64,000 bases of DNA from Phenylobacterium sp. Root700 (GCF_001429025.1 NZ_LMHT01000029.1:62001-126000), one strand, 5' to 3'. Shown: positions 34,679 through 43,548, counted from the stretch's first letter. Notes: generated by a model not told the origin, from the sequence alone. Program-made: numbers and translations.

Positions 34679-35607
34679 CGGGCCAGCCGTTCATTGAGCA
34701 GGGCGAACACGCCGTCGGCGTCGGCCCCGGTCGCCCATTGCACGGTGGCGGCGGACGGATCGGCCAGGCGGAACTCGACGGCGGTGTGGCCCAGGGTCAG
34801 GGGCGAGGCGGTCTCCACCTTCAGGTCGCAGGGACGCAGGGTGAAGAGCTGCGGCGCCAGCAGCCAGGCGATGACGCAGGGATCGTGGATCGGGGCGCCG
34901 GTTCCCCCGACGATGTCGCGTTCCAGGGCGTTGGAGAATTCGAGCAGGTTGGCGCTGGCCTGGGCGGCGGGGGTCTTGATCGCGGCGATGGCGGCGGTGC
35001 GGGCGGGGTCGGCGCGGACCTGGTGGGTGACGTCGAGGCCGAAGACCACGCAGCGCGCGCCGGAGGTGAAGAGCACGTCGGCGGCATGGGGATCGGCATA
35101 GATGTTGAACTCGGCCGAGGCGGTGATGTTGCCGCCCTCGCGCCGCGCGCCGCCCATGATGGCGATCGGGCCGAGACGCGGCACGATGGCGGGCTCCAGC
35201 CGCATGGCCAGGGCCAGGTTGGTGAGCGCGCCGGTCGCCGCGATGGTCACCTCTCCGGGCGCATGGGCCATGACCAGGTCAACGATGACGTTGGCGGCGT
35301 GGCCCTTCGCGGCGCCCTTCGTGGGTTTGAAGACCGGCAGGGTTCCAAGGCCGCTCTCGCCGTGGAAGTCGCCGGCGCCGATAGGCGGGCGGACCAGGGG
35401 CCGCTGGGCGCCGGCATGGATCGGGACGTCCTCGCGCCCAGCGATCTGGCGAATGATCGCGGCGTTGCGCGCGGTCAGGTCGGCCGCGACATTGCCGGCG
35501 GCGGTGGTGATGGCGAGGATCTCGAGGTCTTGCGGAGACGCGAAGGCCAGGAAGAGGGCGACGGCGTCGTCAACACCAGGGTCGCAATCGAAGATGAGCT
35601 TGGTCAC
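34675..35607 (-). CDS. Nucleoside hydrolase (IunH/RihA family)
   Basis: The protein has 310 residues. The DCDPGVDDAVAL calcium-binding Asp cluster is at residues 7-18, with TTAAGNV, AGAQRPLVR, HGESGLG, VTIAATGALTNLALA, IMGGA and EFNIYADPHAA all in their usual order. It splits the N-glycosidic bond of ribonucleosides into base and ribose. The start is a GTG at 35607, giving the family N-terminus TKLIFDCDPG. It is the first gene of the operon with ribokinase and an oxygenase. The base specificity is not clear. Confidence 0.93.
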   Translation of the reverse strand: MTKLIFDCDPGVDDAVALFLAFASPQDLEILAITTAAGNVAADLTARNAAIIRQIAGREDVPIHAGAQRPLVRPPIGAGDFHGESGLGTLPVFKPTKGAAKGHAANVIVDLVMAHAPGEVTIAATGALTNLALAMRLEPAIVPRLGPIAIMGGARREGGNITASAEFNIYADPHAADVLFTSGARCVVFGLDVTHQVRADPARTAAIAAIKTPAAQASANLLEFSNALERDIVGGTGAPIHDPCVIAWLLAPQLFTLRPCDLKVETASPLTLGHTAVEFRLADPSAATVQWATGADADGVFALLNERLAR

Positions 35608-35648
35608 CCCGCCATTGTCGGGAGGAACGCGGCGACGGGCAAGCAACT

Positions 35649-35679
35649 CGTTTCTCCCCCGCCCGGCGGGGGAGAAACG
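35649..35679. terminator. Hairpin between the TonB receptor and nucleoside hydrolase genes
   Basis: A 13-bp stem (CGTTTCTCCCCCG / CGGGGGAGAAACG) with a CCCGG loop lies just after the receptor gene's stop codon, in the same style as the hairpin at 1170-1199. It probably ends the receptor transcript. Confidence 0.65.
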
Positions 35680-35686
35680 AGGTTGG

Positions 35687-38644
35687 TCAGAACCGGGCGT
35701 TCAGGCCGACGAAGAACCGGCGGCCAAGGACGTCGTAGGTCGAGGGGTCGGTGTTGGAGTTGGAGTAGCTCGTATAGAAGGGCGGGTCCTTGTCGCCGAC
35801 ATTGTTGACGCCGATGCGCATGGTGACCCGCTCGTCGAACGACCAGGATCCGACGACGTCGAACAGGTCGTAGTCAGGCGTGTCGACCGCGGTCGGCGAG
35901 AACACCGGCACGCTGCGGAAGTCCTGCATGGCCGCGATATGGCGCCAGCGCAGGGTCGCCTTGGCCGGGCCCACCCGATAGGTGGCCGATAGGGTCGACT
36001 TCCACTCCGGATAGGCGCCGCCCGACAGGTCGCCGCCGATGGTGCCGGCGCTTTCCAGGAACGGCGCGCCGGGGCGGGCCTGCTTCTCGAAGCTCTCCAG
36101 CTTGGAGACCACAAGGTTCAGGTCGAACGCGCCGGCGCTCTCGGGCAGGCCGAGGTCGGCGAGGTCGAAGCCCCAGTCGACCTGGGCGTCGATCCCCGAA
36201 GTCTTCCAAGCCGCCAGGTTCACCTGGGTGGTCAGCACGCCGGTGATGTTGCCGTTCCCGATGCGTTTGAACTGCTGGCAATAGAAGTTGGAGTTGTCGA
36301 AGCTGGGATTGGCGCCGCCGGTGTTGAAGCACTCGCCGACGATGGTCTGCACCGACAGCGAGCCGACCACGTCCTCCAGTTCGATCTTGTAGTAGTCGAG
36401 GCTGACGCTGAGCCGGCGCAGGAACGGCGCGTCGATCCTCGGCGCCCAGACCGCGCCCAGGGTGTAGCTGTCGGACTTCTCCTCGCTGAGACCCGGATTG
36501 CCGCCGCCGAGGATCTCCACCTGGGTCGAGGCTTGGTTGTAGGTGTCGACGATGCCGGCCGGAACGCCCTGGGCGATGCACAGGGCCCTGACCTGGGCGG
36601 CCGCGCCGCCGGTGCGGAAGGATGAGCGCACGTCGCAGGGATCGCCCGCCGTGGTGCCGGCGCCGGGCGTGCCGATCCCGGAGAAGCCCAGCGATTGGGG
36701 CGAGAACAGCTCGGCGATGTTGGGCGCGCGGACGGCGCGTTGATAGCCGCCGCGCAGCATCAGGCTTTCCACCGGACGCCAGGTGAGGTCGGCCTTGTAG
36801 GCGCTGATCGTGCCGGTGGTGTTGTAGTCGGCGATCCGGCCGCCCAGCGACAGGTCCAGGCTGTAGGCCAGAGGCGCCTGGCTGAGGATCGGGATCAGCA
36901 GCTCACCGTAGATTTCCTTCGACGAGATGTCGCCCTTGACCGGGACGGCCGGGTTGAAGCCGACGAGGTCGGGACCTTGCAGCAGGGCGTCGGGCGCGTA
37001 GTCGAACTGATCCTTGCGATACTGCGCGCCGGCCGAGAATTTCACGGCGCCGGCCGGCAGGTCGAAGATCGAGCCGGTGACGAAGCCTTCGAGCACGGTC
37101 TGCTGGATCTTGGTGTCGTTGCTGACCTCGCGGGCGATATAGGCCGCGCAGCCGGGGCTGACCTTGCCGGCCCCGAAGATGTTGAAGCCGCCGCAGATCG
37201 CCTTGCCGCCGTCGGCGGCGAAGGTGAGTTCGCGCATGGCCGCGCGGCTGACATTGCCGTGCTGATCCTCGGTGTGGTTCATCTCGCCGTAGCTGGCGTA
37301 GACGTCCCACTTCCAGTCCTTGAACCCGAAGTCGCCGCGCAGGCCGCCGACGATCTGGAAGGTCTCATAGGTGTTGTCGGAGAGGCGTCCGCCGACCTCG
37401 CTGAAGGCGCGCCGGGGGAAGAAGGCGGCGGTCGGGTTGGCGCGCGAAGCCAGCAGGGCCTGAAGGTCGGCGGGAATGTAGGGGTTGGTCACCGGCACGA
37501 CGATGTCGGGCCCCGGGAAGGCGCCGTCCGAGGCCGAGGCCGGGCCGAGCTGCCGCGAGACGTCATAGGTCGTGTAGCTGAACGTGCCGTAGGCCTCGGC
37601 CGCGCCCAGGTCGTAGCGGCCGGAGGCGTAGAGCGACCAGCGGTCCAGCGGCAGGTTCAGATAGCGGTAGTCGGCGCTGTTGAAGGTGTAGCTGGTGGCC
37701 GAGAAGCCCGGCATCTGGTCGCCGCGATAGTTGCGCACCGGCGAGGTCGAGAACAGGGTGCCGTCGGCGTTGAAGGACAGGTTCGCGCCGCGCGCGATGC
37801 TGCCGGCCGCGAAGCCGTACTTGGCGAAGACCGCGTCCATCGCCGCCTGGGTCGGGGTGTTGGCCGCGCCGCCGGCGTTGGAGGTCGGGTCGAACCGGCC
37901 GTCGGGGATGGTCGCCGCGCCTGACGGCGTCAGCCCGGTGGTCAGCACCGAATAGCCGATGGCCGCCCAGTCGCGGTCGGAGGCCACCAGGCCTTCGCGG
38001 CGATCATAGGACAGGCCGACCGAGAGGTTGCCGCGGCCTTCGGCGAAGTTCTTGCCCCAGCCGACCGAGAAGCTCTGTTGGCCGGCGTCGTTCTCGCTGG
38101 TCGAGCCGAGCTGGGTGTCGACGACCAGGCCCTCGAAGTTCTTCCGCAGCTTGAAGTTCACCACGCCGGCGATGGCGTCCGAGCCATAGACCGCCGAGGC
38201 GCCGCCGGTGATGGTCTCGACGTTCTGGACCAGGAAGGTCGGGATGGTGTTCAGGTCGACGACCGCGTTGGGGTTGCCGGCGACCATCCGGCGGCCGTCG
38301 ACCAGCACCAGGGTGCGGGTGGGGCCAAGACCGCGCAGGTTGGCGTAGGCCTGGCCCGGCGTGGTGACGAAGTTGGTGGTGTTGGTGCCCGCCCCGTTGG
38401 AGGGCTGGAACTGCGGCAGCTGGTTCAGCGCGTTTTCGATGGTCGCCATGCCGGCTTCGACGATGCGGTCCTGGCCGATGGTGACGATCGGGCTTTCGGA
38501 CACGTAGTCCTGGCGCGCGATCCGCGAGCCGGTGATGACGATCTCGGAAACCTCGGTCTGCTGGGCGAGAACCGGGGTGGCGTGGATGGCCATGACGCTG
38601 GCCAGGGCGCTTGCGCAAAGCAAGCCTGAACGCTTGGAGATCAT
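35687..38644 (-). CDS. TonB-dependent outer-membrane receptor
   Basis: The protein has 985 residues. It has a signal peptide (to about residue 28), then a TonB-box-like EVSEIVITGSRIARQDY and a plug domain (IENALNQLPQF, YANLRGLGPTRTLVLVDGRRM, VETITGGASAVYGSDAIAGVVNFKL). The large beta barrel ends in RRFFVGLNARF with C-terminal Phe. It imports an unidentified ligand using the proton-motive force through TonB. It is the same-strand gene upstream of the nucleoside hydrolase operon, separated by a hairpin; a nucleoside or similar ligand is possible but unproven. The start at 38644 begins the signal peptide. Confidence 0.93.
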   Translation of the reverse strand: MISKRSGLLCASALASVMAIHATPVLAQQTEVSEIVITGSRIARQDYVSESPIVTIGQDRIVEAGMATIENALNQLPQFQPSNGAGTNTTNFVTTPGQAYANLRGLGPTRTLVLVDGRRMVAGNPNAVVDLNTIPTFLVQNVETITGGASAVYGSDAIAGVVNFKLRKNFEGLVVDTQLGSTSENDAGQQSFSVGWGKNFAEGRGNLSVGLSYDRREGLVASDRDWAAIGYSVLTTGLTPSGAATIPDGRFDPTSNAGGAANTPTQAAMDAVFAKYGFAAGSIARGANLSFNADGTLFSTSPVRNYRGDQMPGFSATSYTFNSADYRYLNLPLDRWSLYASGRYDLGAAEAYGTFSYTTYDVSRQLGPASASDGAFPGPDIVVPVTNPYIPADLQALLASRANPTAAFFPRRAFSEVGGRLSDNTYETFQIVGGLRGDFGFKDWKWDVYASYGEMNHTEDQHGNVSRAAMRELTFAADGGKAICGGFNIFGAGKVSPGCAAYIAREVSNDTKIQQTVLEGFVTGSIFDLPAGAVKFSAGAQYRKDQFDYAPDALLQGPDLVGFNPAVPVKGDISSKEIYGELLIPILSQAPLAYSLDLSLGGRIADYNTTGTISAYKADLTWRPVESLMLRGGYQRAVRAPNIAELFSPQSLGFSGIGTPGAGTTAGDPCDVRSSFRTGGAAAQVRALCIAQGVPAGIVDTYNQASTQVEILGGGNPGLSEEKSDSYTLGAVWAPRIDAPFLRRLSVSLDYYKIELEDVVGSLSVQTIVGECFNTGGANPSFDNSNFYCQQFKRIGNGNITGVLTTQVNLAAWKTSGIDAQVDWGFDLADLGLPESAGAFDLNLVVSKLESFEKQARPGAPFLESAGTIGGDLSGGAYPEWKSTLSATYRVGPAKATLRWRHIAAMQDFRSVPVFSPTAVDTPDYDLFDVVGSWSFDERVTMRIGVNNVGDKDPPFYTSYSNSNTDPSTYDVLGRRFFVGLNARF

Positions 38645-38857
38645 TCGGCTTTCCCCCCTAGGGACTCTCCACCGGTGCGGGTGGCTTGCACACGAGCCTA
38701 TGGGCTCGGCGGAGGCGGCGCTATGGCGCGGGGGACACACGTGACGATTGTGTGATGGGCGCCGCCGTCGAGGCTTTGGCCCCGATTTCAAGCAGATGCA
38801 GCCGCGTCGCGGGCTTGTGCGTATCTTCGCCGGATTCGCAAACGACGGGAGCGCGGC

Positions 38858-39130
38858 ATGGCGGACGATGGGAAGACCGGGGGAAAGATGGGCCGGCCGG
38901 TGTCGCCGGAGCTGTTTGTCCGGCTGCTGGCCCTGGCCATCGTGGCTGGCGCGCTGTTCGTCGGGCCGCCGTGGAAGACCTGGTTGGCGGCGGGCGGTTG
39001 CGGCCTGGCCGGCGGGGTCTTTCTGGTTCAGGCGATCCAGGGGCGTCCGACGCGGCGGACCCGCTGGGTGAATGTGATGTTCGCGGCGATCTTCGGCGTC
39101 ACGGCGATCTGGTTGGCGTTCCTGCGGTAG
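38858..39130 (+). CDS. Small membrane protein, unrecognised
   Basis: The protein has 90 residues with three predicted membrane helices (LFVRLLALAIVAGALFVG, WLAAGGCGLAGGVFLVQAI, VNVMFAAIFGVTAIWLAFL). No conserved family motif is recognised. A GGAGCG-like site precedes the ATG. It is divergent from the TonB receptor and convergent with the second MFS gene. Confidence 0.65.
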   Translation: MADDGKTGGKMGRPVSPELFVRLLALAIVAGALFVGPPWKTWLAAGGCGLAGGVFLVQAIQGRPTRRTRWVNVMFAAIFGVTAIWLAFLR

Positions 39131-39163
39131 CGGAGGGCGTGGTTGCGCCCTCCGCTCCGGAGA

Positions 39164-40531
39164 CTAGCTGACCATTTCTTCGCGGATCGTCTTACGGGCC
39201 ACCCAGAAGAGGGCGAAGGCGACGAAGCCGAAGCAGGTGGAGATCATCAGCGCCCAACGCACGCCCTGGGCCGAACCCAGGCCGACGCCGTTCGACATGA
39301 CGTCGGACAGGATGCCGACCGCCAGCGGGCCGAGGCCCAGGCCGATCAGGTTGATCGTGAACAGCAGGATGGCGGCGGTGGTGGCGCGCATGTGCGGCGG
39401 CACGATCGATTGGCCGATGGCGTAGACCGGGCCGTACCAGAGCGAGCCCAGCAGGCCGTTGATGACCAGGATCCAGAGCGCGACCGAGGCCGAGGGGACG
39501 CTGACGGCCAGGATGTAGATCGGCACCGCCAGCAGCGAGGCGAAGGCCGGGACGACGACGTAACCGCGCAGGTCGGTCTTGGCGTACTTGTCGGCGATCT
39601 GGCCGCCCAGATAGGACGAGATGGCGCCGGCGGTGCCGCCCATCAGGCCAAGCGCCAGACCCAGGAAGCCGATCGACTGCAGGCCGAAGCCCTCGGCCAG
39701 GCCCTTGATCTCGTCGCCGTGGACACGAAGGAAGAACGAGGCGGTGAACGGGGCGTGGCCGTAGCCGATGAAGGCCTTGATGGCGGCGCCCAGCGCGATG
39801 AGCCAGAAGGTCTTCTTGGTGGCTAGGTACTTCAGGGTCGCGCCGAAGCTGGCCTGGGTCGCCTGGATGGCGGCCGAGTGCTGGGCGATCTGCTTGCGCG
39901 GCTCCTTCAGCGTGAACCAGCAGAGCAGGGCGAAGATGATGCCCGGCACGCCGGCGACGAGGAAGGCTGCGCGCCAGCCGTAGGCGTCGGCCACGAGGCC
40001 GCCCATGACCAGGCCGAGCAGGCCGCCGAGCGGCGTACCCATCGAATAGAAGGCCAGGGCCGAGGCGCGCTTCTCCTTGGGCACGTAGTCGGCGATCAGG
40101 GAGTGGGCCGGCGGGGTGCAGCCGGCCTCGCCGACGCCGACGCCGATGCGGAAGATCACCAGCTGGACGAAGTTCTGCGCGAAGCCCGACATGGCGGTGA
40201 AGCCCGACCAGACGGCCACGGCGGTGCCGATGATGATCGGACGGTTCTTACGCTCGGCCATGCGGGCGATCGGGATGCCGAGCACGGTGTAGAAGATGGC
40301 GAAGGCCAGGCCGCTCATCAGGCCGAGCTGCCAGTCGGCGAGACCCAGGTCGTTCTTGATCGGCTCGGCCAGAATGTTGACCACGGCGCGATCGAGGAAA
40401 TTGACGATGTAGATCCCCAGCAGGAGGAACATCGCATAGCGGGTGTAGGCGGCTGAGTATGGGGCTGCGCTGACCGTTGATGTGACGGGCGGAGCGGTTG
40501 GTTCAACCGACGGCGCGGCGGTCTCGGTCAT
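39164..40531 (-). CDS. MFS transporter, Spinster-like (paralogue of the 1209 gene)
   Basis: The protein has 455 residues and about 12 membrane helices. Its motifs repeat those of the other copy: VNFLDRAVVNILAEPIKNDLG, LGIPIARMAERKNR, GVGVGEAGCTPPAHSLIADYVPKEKRA. Its substrate is unknown. It is shorter than the 1209 gene, mostly in the central loop. The ATG at 40531 follows a purine-rich CAGGAAACG. Confidence 0.9.
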   Translation of the reverse strand: MTETAAPSVEPTAPPVTSTVSAAPYSAAYTRYAMFLLLGIYIVNFLDRAVVNILAEPIKNDLGLADWQLGLMSGLAFAIFYTVLGIPIARMAERKNRPIIIGTAVAVWSGFTAMSGFAQNFVQLVIFRIGVGVGEAGCTPPAHSLIADYVPKEKRASALAFYSMGTPLGGLLGLVMGGLVADAYGWRAAFLVAGVPGIIFALLCWFTLKEPRKQIAQHSAAIQATQASFGATLKYLATKKTFWLIALGAAIKAFIGYGHAPFTASFFLRVHGDEIKGLAEGFGLQSIGFLGLALGLMGGTAGAISSYLGGQIADKYAKTDLRGYVVVPAFASLLAVPIYILAVSVPSASVALWILVINGLLGSLWYGPVYAIGQSIVPPHMRATTAAILLFTINLIGLGLGPLAVGILSDVMSNGVGLGSAQGVRWALMISTCFGFVAFALFWVARKTIREEMVS

Positions 40532-40641
40532 AAATGGCGTTTCCTGAAAATAGGGGAACTGAATTTCTTATTGTTGGCGCCACTCTAGACGAAGCACGGG
40601 GGGCTTGGGCAATAGGCTGACCTAAGGAAAAGGAGCGGCTC

Positions 40642-41277
40642 ATGGAACTCGTGATCGGAACCAAGCGGTGGTCGACCTGGTCGCTGCGCCCCTGGCTGGC
40701 GCTGAAACGCACCGGCGCGCCGTTTATCGAGACCCTGGTCGGCCTGCGCCAGGACGAGGGGCGGACCGAAGCGGCCATATTGCCGCATTCCCCCTCTGGC
40801 CTGGTTCCGGCCCTGAAGGACGGGGATCTGACGGTCTGGGATTCGCTGGCGATCTGCGAATATCTGGCTGAGAAGTTCCCGCAGGCGAAGCTGTGGCCGG
40901 CCGATCCGGCGCTACGCGCCTTGGCCCGGGCGGCGGCTAGCGAGATGCACTCCGGCTTCCAGTCGCTGCGCGGGGAATGCCCGATGGCGCTCGACGTCGA
41001 GCCGAAGGTGACGGCGATCTCCGAAGCCACCCAGAAGAACGTGCGGCGGATCGTGACCCTGTGGTCGAGCCTGCTGAAGCGTTCGGGCGGCCCGTTCCTG
41101 GTCGGGGAGTGGTCGATCGCCGATGCGTTCTACACCCCGGTGGCGACGCGGTTCCGCGGCTATGGCATCCATCTGTCCGACTATGGCGATGACGGCGCTT
41201 GCGGCGCCTACGCCACACGGCTGCTGGCGACCCCGGAATTCCTGGAGTGGGAAGCTGCGGCGAGGGTGTCGCTCTGA
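40642..41277 (+). CDS. Glutathione S-transferase family protein
   Basis: The protein has 211 residues. It has the N-terminal thioredoxin-like domain (ELVIGTKRWSTWSLRPWLALKRTG, with the cis-Pro motif SGLVPALKDGDLTVWDSLAICEYLAE) and a C-terminal helical domain (FLVGEWSIADAFYTPVATRF). The Ser in the first helix region probably serves as the catalytic residue. It likely conjugates or reduces using glutathione; the substrate is unknown. An AAGGAGCGG site precedes the ATG. Confidence 0.9.
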   Translation: MELVIGTKRWSTWSLRPWLALKRTGAPFIETLVGLRQDEGRTEAAILPHSPSGLVPALKDGDLTVWDSLAICEYLAEKFPQAKLWPADPALRALARAAASEMHSGFQSLRGECPMALDVEPKVTAISEATQKNVRRIVTLWSSLLKRSGGPFLVGEWSIADAFYTPVATRFRGYGIHLSDYGDDGACGAYATRLLATPEFLEWEAAARVSL

Positions 41278-42083
41278 GCCTGGAGGGCGGCTGCGCCCAT
41301 GCGCCGGGCGTAACGCCGGTCTCGCGGCGCAATCTGTTGGCGCTCCTGGCCTGCGGCGCTGTGCTGGTGGCTTGCTCGGAGAATACGGCCACCGGGCGCA
41401 GCCAGTTCGCGGTGGTCCCCGACGAGGCGCTGGTCCAGATGGCCGACCAGGCCTGGAGCGAGATGCGCGCCCAGACCCCGGCCTCGCCCGACCTCGCGTT
41501 GCAGGCGCGCCTGGCGCGCGTCGGCCGCAAGATCGTCGCCGCCAGCGGGCGCGAGGACCTGGCCTGGGAGTTCGTGGTGTTCGACGGGCCGCAGATCAAC
41601 GCCTTCGTGCTGCCGAACGGCAAGGTCGGCGCCTTCAAGGGGCTGATGGATTTCATCCAGGACGACGACGAGTTGGCCGGGGTGCTGGGCCATGAGGTCG
41701 GCCACATCCTGGCGCGGCATCCGGCCGAGCGCGTCAGCCAGCAACTGGCCGTGCAGGTCGGGGTGGGCGTGGTCCAGGCGGTGCTGGCCAATGGCGACTA
41801 TGGCCAATATGCCGGCGAGATCGCCGGGGCCATGGGCATGGGCGCGCTCTACGGGGTGATCTTGCCCTATTCGCGCAAGCACGAGCTGGAGGCCGACAAG
41901 GTCGGCGTCGACCTGGCGCAGCGGGCCGGCATGGACCCGGCCGGGGCGGTGCGGTTCTTCGAGCGGATGGCCGCCAAGGGCGCGGGCCAGGCCCAGCCGC
42001 CCGAAGTGCTGTCGACCCATCCGGCCGACGGCCCCAGGCTGGCGGCGTTGCGCGAGGCGGTGGCGGCGCTGCCGAAGGGTTAG
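41247..42083 (+). CDS. M48-family metalloprotease, lipoprotein-type
   Basis: The protein has about 250 mature residues. It has the zinc motif HEVGHILARH and a downstream third ligand (HELEADKVGVDLA), giving HExxH...E of the M48 (BepA/LoiP-like) peptidases. The N-terminus reads SRRNLLALLACGAVLVACS: a twin-Arg-like pair and a lipobox, so it is probably a periplasmic outer-membrane lipoprotein that checks envelope proteins. The start is unresolved. GTG at 41247 overlaps gst by 31 bp; TTG codons at 41199 and 41337 are alternatives, and none has a good ribosome site. Confidence 0.8.
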   Translation: MGSCGEGVALSLEGGCAHAPGVTPVSRRNLLALLACGAVLVACSENTATGRSQFAVVPDEALVQMADQAWSEMRAQTPASPDLALQARLARVGRKIVAASGREDLAWEFVVFDGPQINAFVLPNGKVGAFKGLMDFIQDDDELAGVLGHEVGHILARHPAERVSQQLAVQVGVGVVQAVLANGDYGQYAGEIAGAMGMGALYGVILPYSRKHELEADKVGVDLAQRAGMDPAGAVRFFERMAAKGAGQAQPPEVLSTHPADGPRLAALREAVAALPKG

Positions 42084-42089
42084 CGGGGC

Positions 42090-43022
42090 TTAGGCCTGGT
42101 TGACGGTGTTGGCCTTGATCACCGCCGCGCCGGCGACGTCGAGATCGATCCGGGTCGCGGTCAGGCTGAGCGGACCGCGCAGGGCGGCGTTGACCTGGTC
42201 GATGCCGGCGCTCACGCCAGGCTTGCGAGCCAGCAGATAGCGCAGGGAGATGCGTTCGTGGTCGGCCTCGTCCGGCTGGGTGCCGTGCAGGGTGCAGGCG
42301 TGCCACATGGCCGCGAACCCGGCAGCGCCGGTCAGGATGATCTGTCCGGCCTGTGTCTCGCCATAGCCGCCGTTGCGATAGGCCCAGCTGTCGGGGCCGG
42401 TGCGGGTCAGGTCGTGGGGGAACACCGCGCCGCCCAAGGCGTGGCTGCCCTTCAGCAGGAACAGCGGCGCGTCCTGGCGGGTGACCGGGTGCAGGTAGAT
42501 GTAGAGCGTGACGAAGTCGGCCTCGCGCTCCTTGTAGTCGATCAGGTCCTGGTGGAAATCGATGCCGTAGAAGTAGGTGATGTCGCGGTGTTGCGGCTTC
42601 ACATAGGCGCCGAGGTTGTTCACCGGGTTGCCGGCGATCCGCTCGCGCAGCCAGGGCGGGATCGACTTGGCCGGCACGCCGCAGACCAGCTTCTTGTTCA
42701 GCAGCTCATAGCCCTCGCCCAGCAGGGTGGTCATCGCCGCCACGACCTGCGGGGCTTGCTCGACAAAGCCAAGCCCGGTCTCGAACTGTTCCAGCAGGTT
42801 GCGGCCCGGACGTGGATTGACCCCGGTGTACTGGGGATCGGCGTCGAACTCCGCCTCGCTGAGGAACAGGGTCTCGTCGAAGGCGCGGGTGGCGCGGACC
42901 TTGGTCAGCAGGTCGCTCGCGGCCACCGGGTCGAGCGGCTCGGGGAACAGATGGGCGCCGTCGCGAATGAAGTCGGCGACGACCTGGTCGGACCTGGCGT
43001 CAGCGGCGATCATGGCGTTCAT
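42090..43022 (-). CDS. Phytanoyl-CoA dioxygenase (PhyH)-like protein
   Basis: The protein has 310 residues. It fits the PhyH branch of 2OG-Fe(II) oxygenases: FHQDLIDYKE carries the first His-x-Asp iron ligands, FLLKGSHALGG is the family turn, and the later AMWHACTLHGTQPDEADHERISLRYL supplies the distal His and the Arg. Such enzymes hydroxylate CoA esters, halogenated or other small molecules. The substrate is unknown and no operon partner is adjacent. The ATG at 43022 (MNAMIAADA) is preferred over the GTG at 43076. Confidence 0.82.
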   Translation of the reverse strand: MNAMIAADARSDQVVADFIRDGAHLFPEPLDPVAASDLLTKVRATRAFDETLFLSEAEFDADPQYTGVNPRPGRNLLEQFETGLGFVEQAPQVVAAMTTLLGEGYELLNKKLVCGVPAKSIPPWLRERIAGNPVNNLGAYVKPQHRDITYFYGIDFHQDLIDYKEREADFVTLYIYLHPVTRQDAPLFLLKGSHALGGAVFPHDLTRTGPDSWAYRNGGYGETQAGQIILTGAAGFAAMWHACTLHGTQPDEADHERISLRYLLARKPGVSAGIDQVNAALRGPLSLTATRIDLDVAGAAVIKANTVNQA

Positions 43023-43171
43023 CGACGGCTCCCGAGGCCAGCCTAGGCGCCGGCCATCCTTTGACGTCGCCACCATCCCCGACCGTGGTTAACAGCCACT
43101 TTAGTCTCATGCTTCGGTCGGGGTGGACCGAGCCCGGCGTCGCCACTCTAGCAAGACAATGGGTGGTCTGA

Positions 43172-43241
43172 GCGGTGAACGCTGCGTGAGCGCCTTGGCC
43201 TGGACAGGCCTACTCGCTATACCGACCGCTCGGCTCGCGGG
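43172..43241. repeat. Imperfect direct repeat, copy 2 (integrase tail before tRNA-Leu)
   Basis: The 70-nt segment reads AVNAA-stop in the integrase frame, continues with the TTGGCCTG/CAGGCCT palindrome, and ends in CGCTCGGCTCGCGGG, overlapping the first five bases of the tRNA-Leu gene. It matches 29474-29541. No other integrase sequence is left at this copy. Confidence 0.65.
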
Positions 43242-43548
43242 CGTGGCGAAACTGGTAGACGCAACGGACTTAAGCTGAGGATTGAGTGCGCTGGGGGAAA
43301 CCCCGGACGTAGAACCGCTCAAATTCGGGGAACCCTGTCAGATGGCGATCCCGAGCCAAGCCCTCTTCGGAGGGAAGGTGTAGAGACTAGACGGGCGGCG
43401 TCTAAGGCCTCTTTCGAGGTTAGGATGAAGGGATAGTCCAGACCACGAACGCCCTGTCACGACCAGGTGCGGCGGTGAAAGCCGAAGTGGTATGAAAATC
43501 CGTAGGGCCGAGAGGCTCGTGTCGGTTCGATTCCGACCGCCCGCACCA
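43237..43548 (+). tRNA. tRNA-Leu(UAA), split by a group I intron
   Basis: The exons are 43237-43271 and 43495-43548. Joined, they make an 89-nt tRNA with a seven-base acceptor stem (GCGGGCG / CGCCCGC), encoded CCA, a T arm with GGTTCGATTCC, a long variable arm as in class II tRNA, and the anticodon stem ACGGA / TCCGT around loop CTTAAAA, i.e. anticodon UAA. The intron lies directly after U34. The split position is the one known from cyanobacterial and plastid tRNA-Leu(UAA) genes. Correct splicing is needed for a functional product. Confidence 0.93.
43272..43494 (+). ncRNA. Group I intron, IC3-like, in tRNA-Leu(UAA)
   Basis: The 223-nt intron has the conserved core. The last exon bases ACUU pair with GAGU at 43284-43287, leaving the U.G wobble at the 5' splice site. 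AAGGTGTAGAGACTAGACGG at 43375-43394 is the P3-P7 core, and ATAGTCC at 43433-43439 closes P7 (GACTA/TAGTC). The terminal G at 43494 is the omega-G. There is no open reading frame for a homing endonuclease inside. Family knowledge says such introns self-splice using guanosine; splicing itself is not shown here. Confidence 0.9.

Noticed and set aside
43492..43548. ATG at 43492 as the start of the hipA-like gene
   Set aside because: It lies in the intron end and 3' exon of the tRNA; the first 19 codons are non-homologous, so the gene is treated as truncated.
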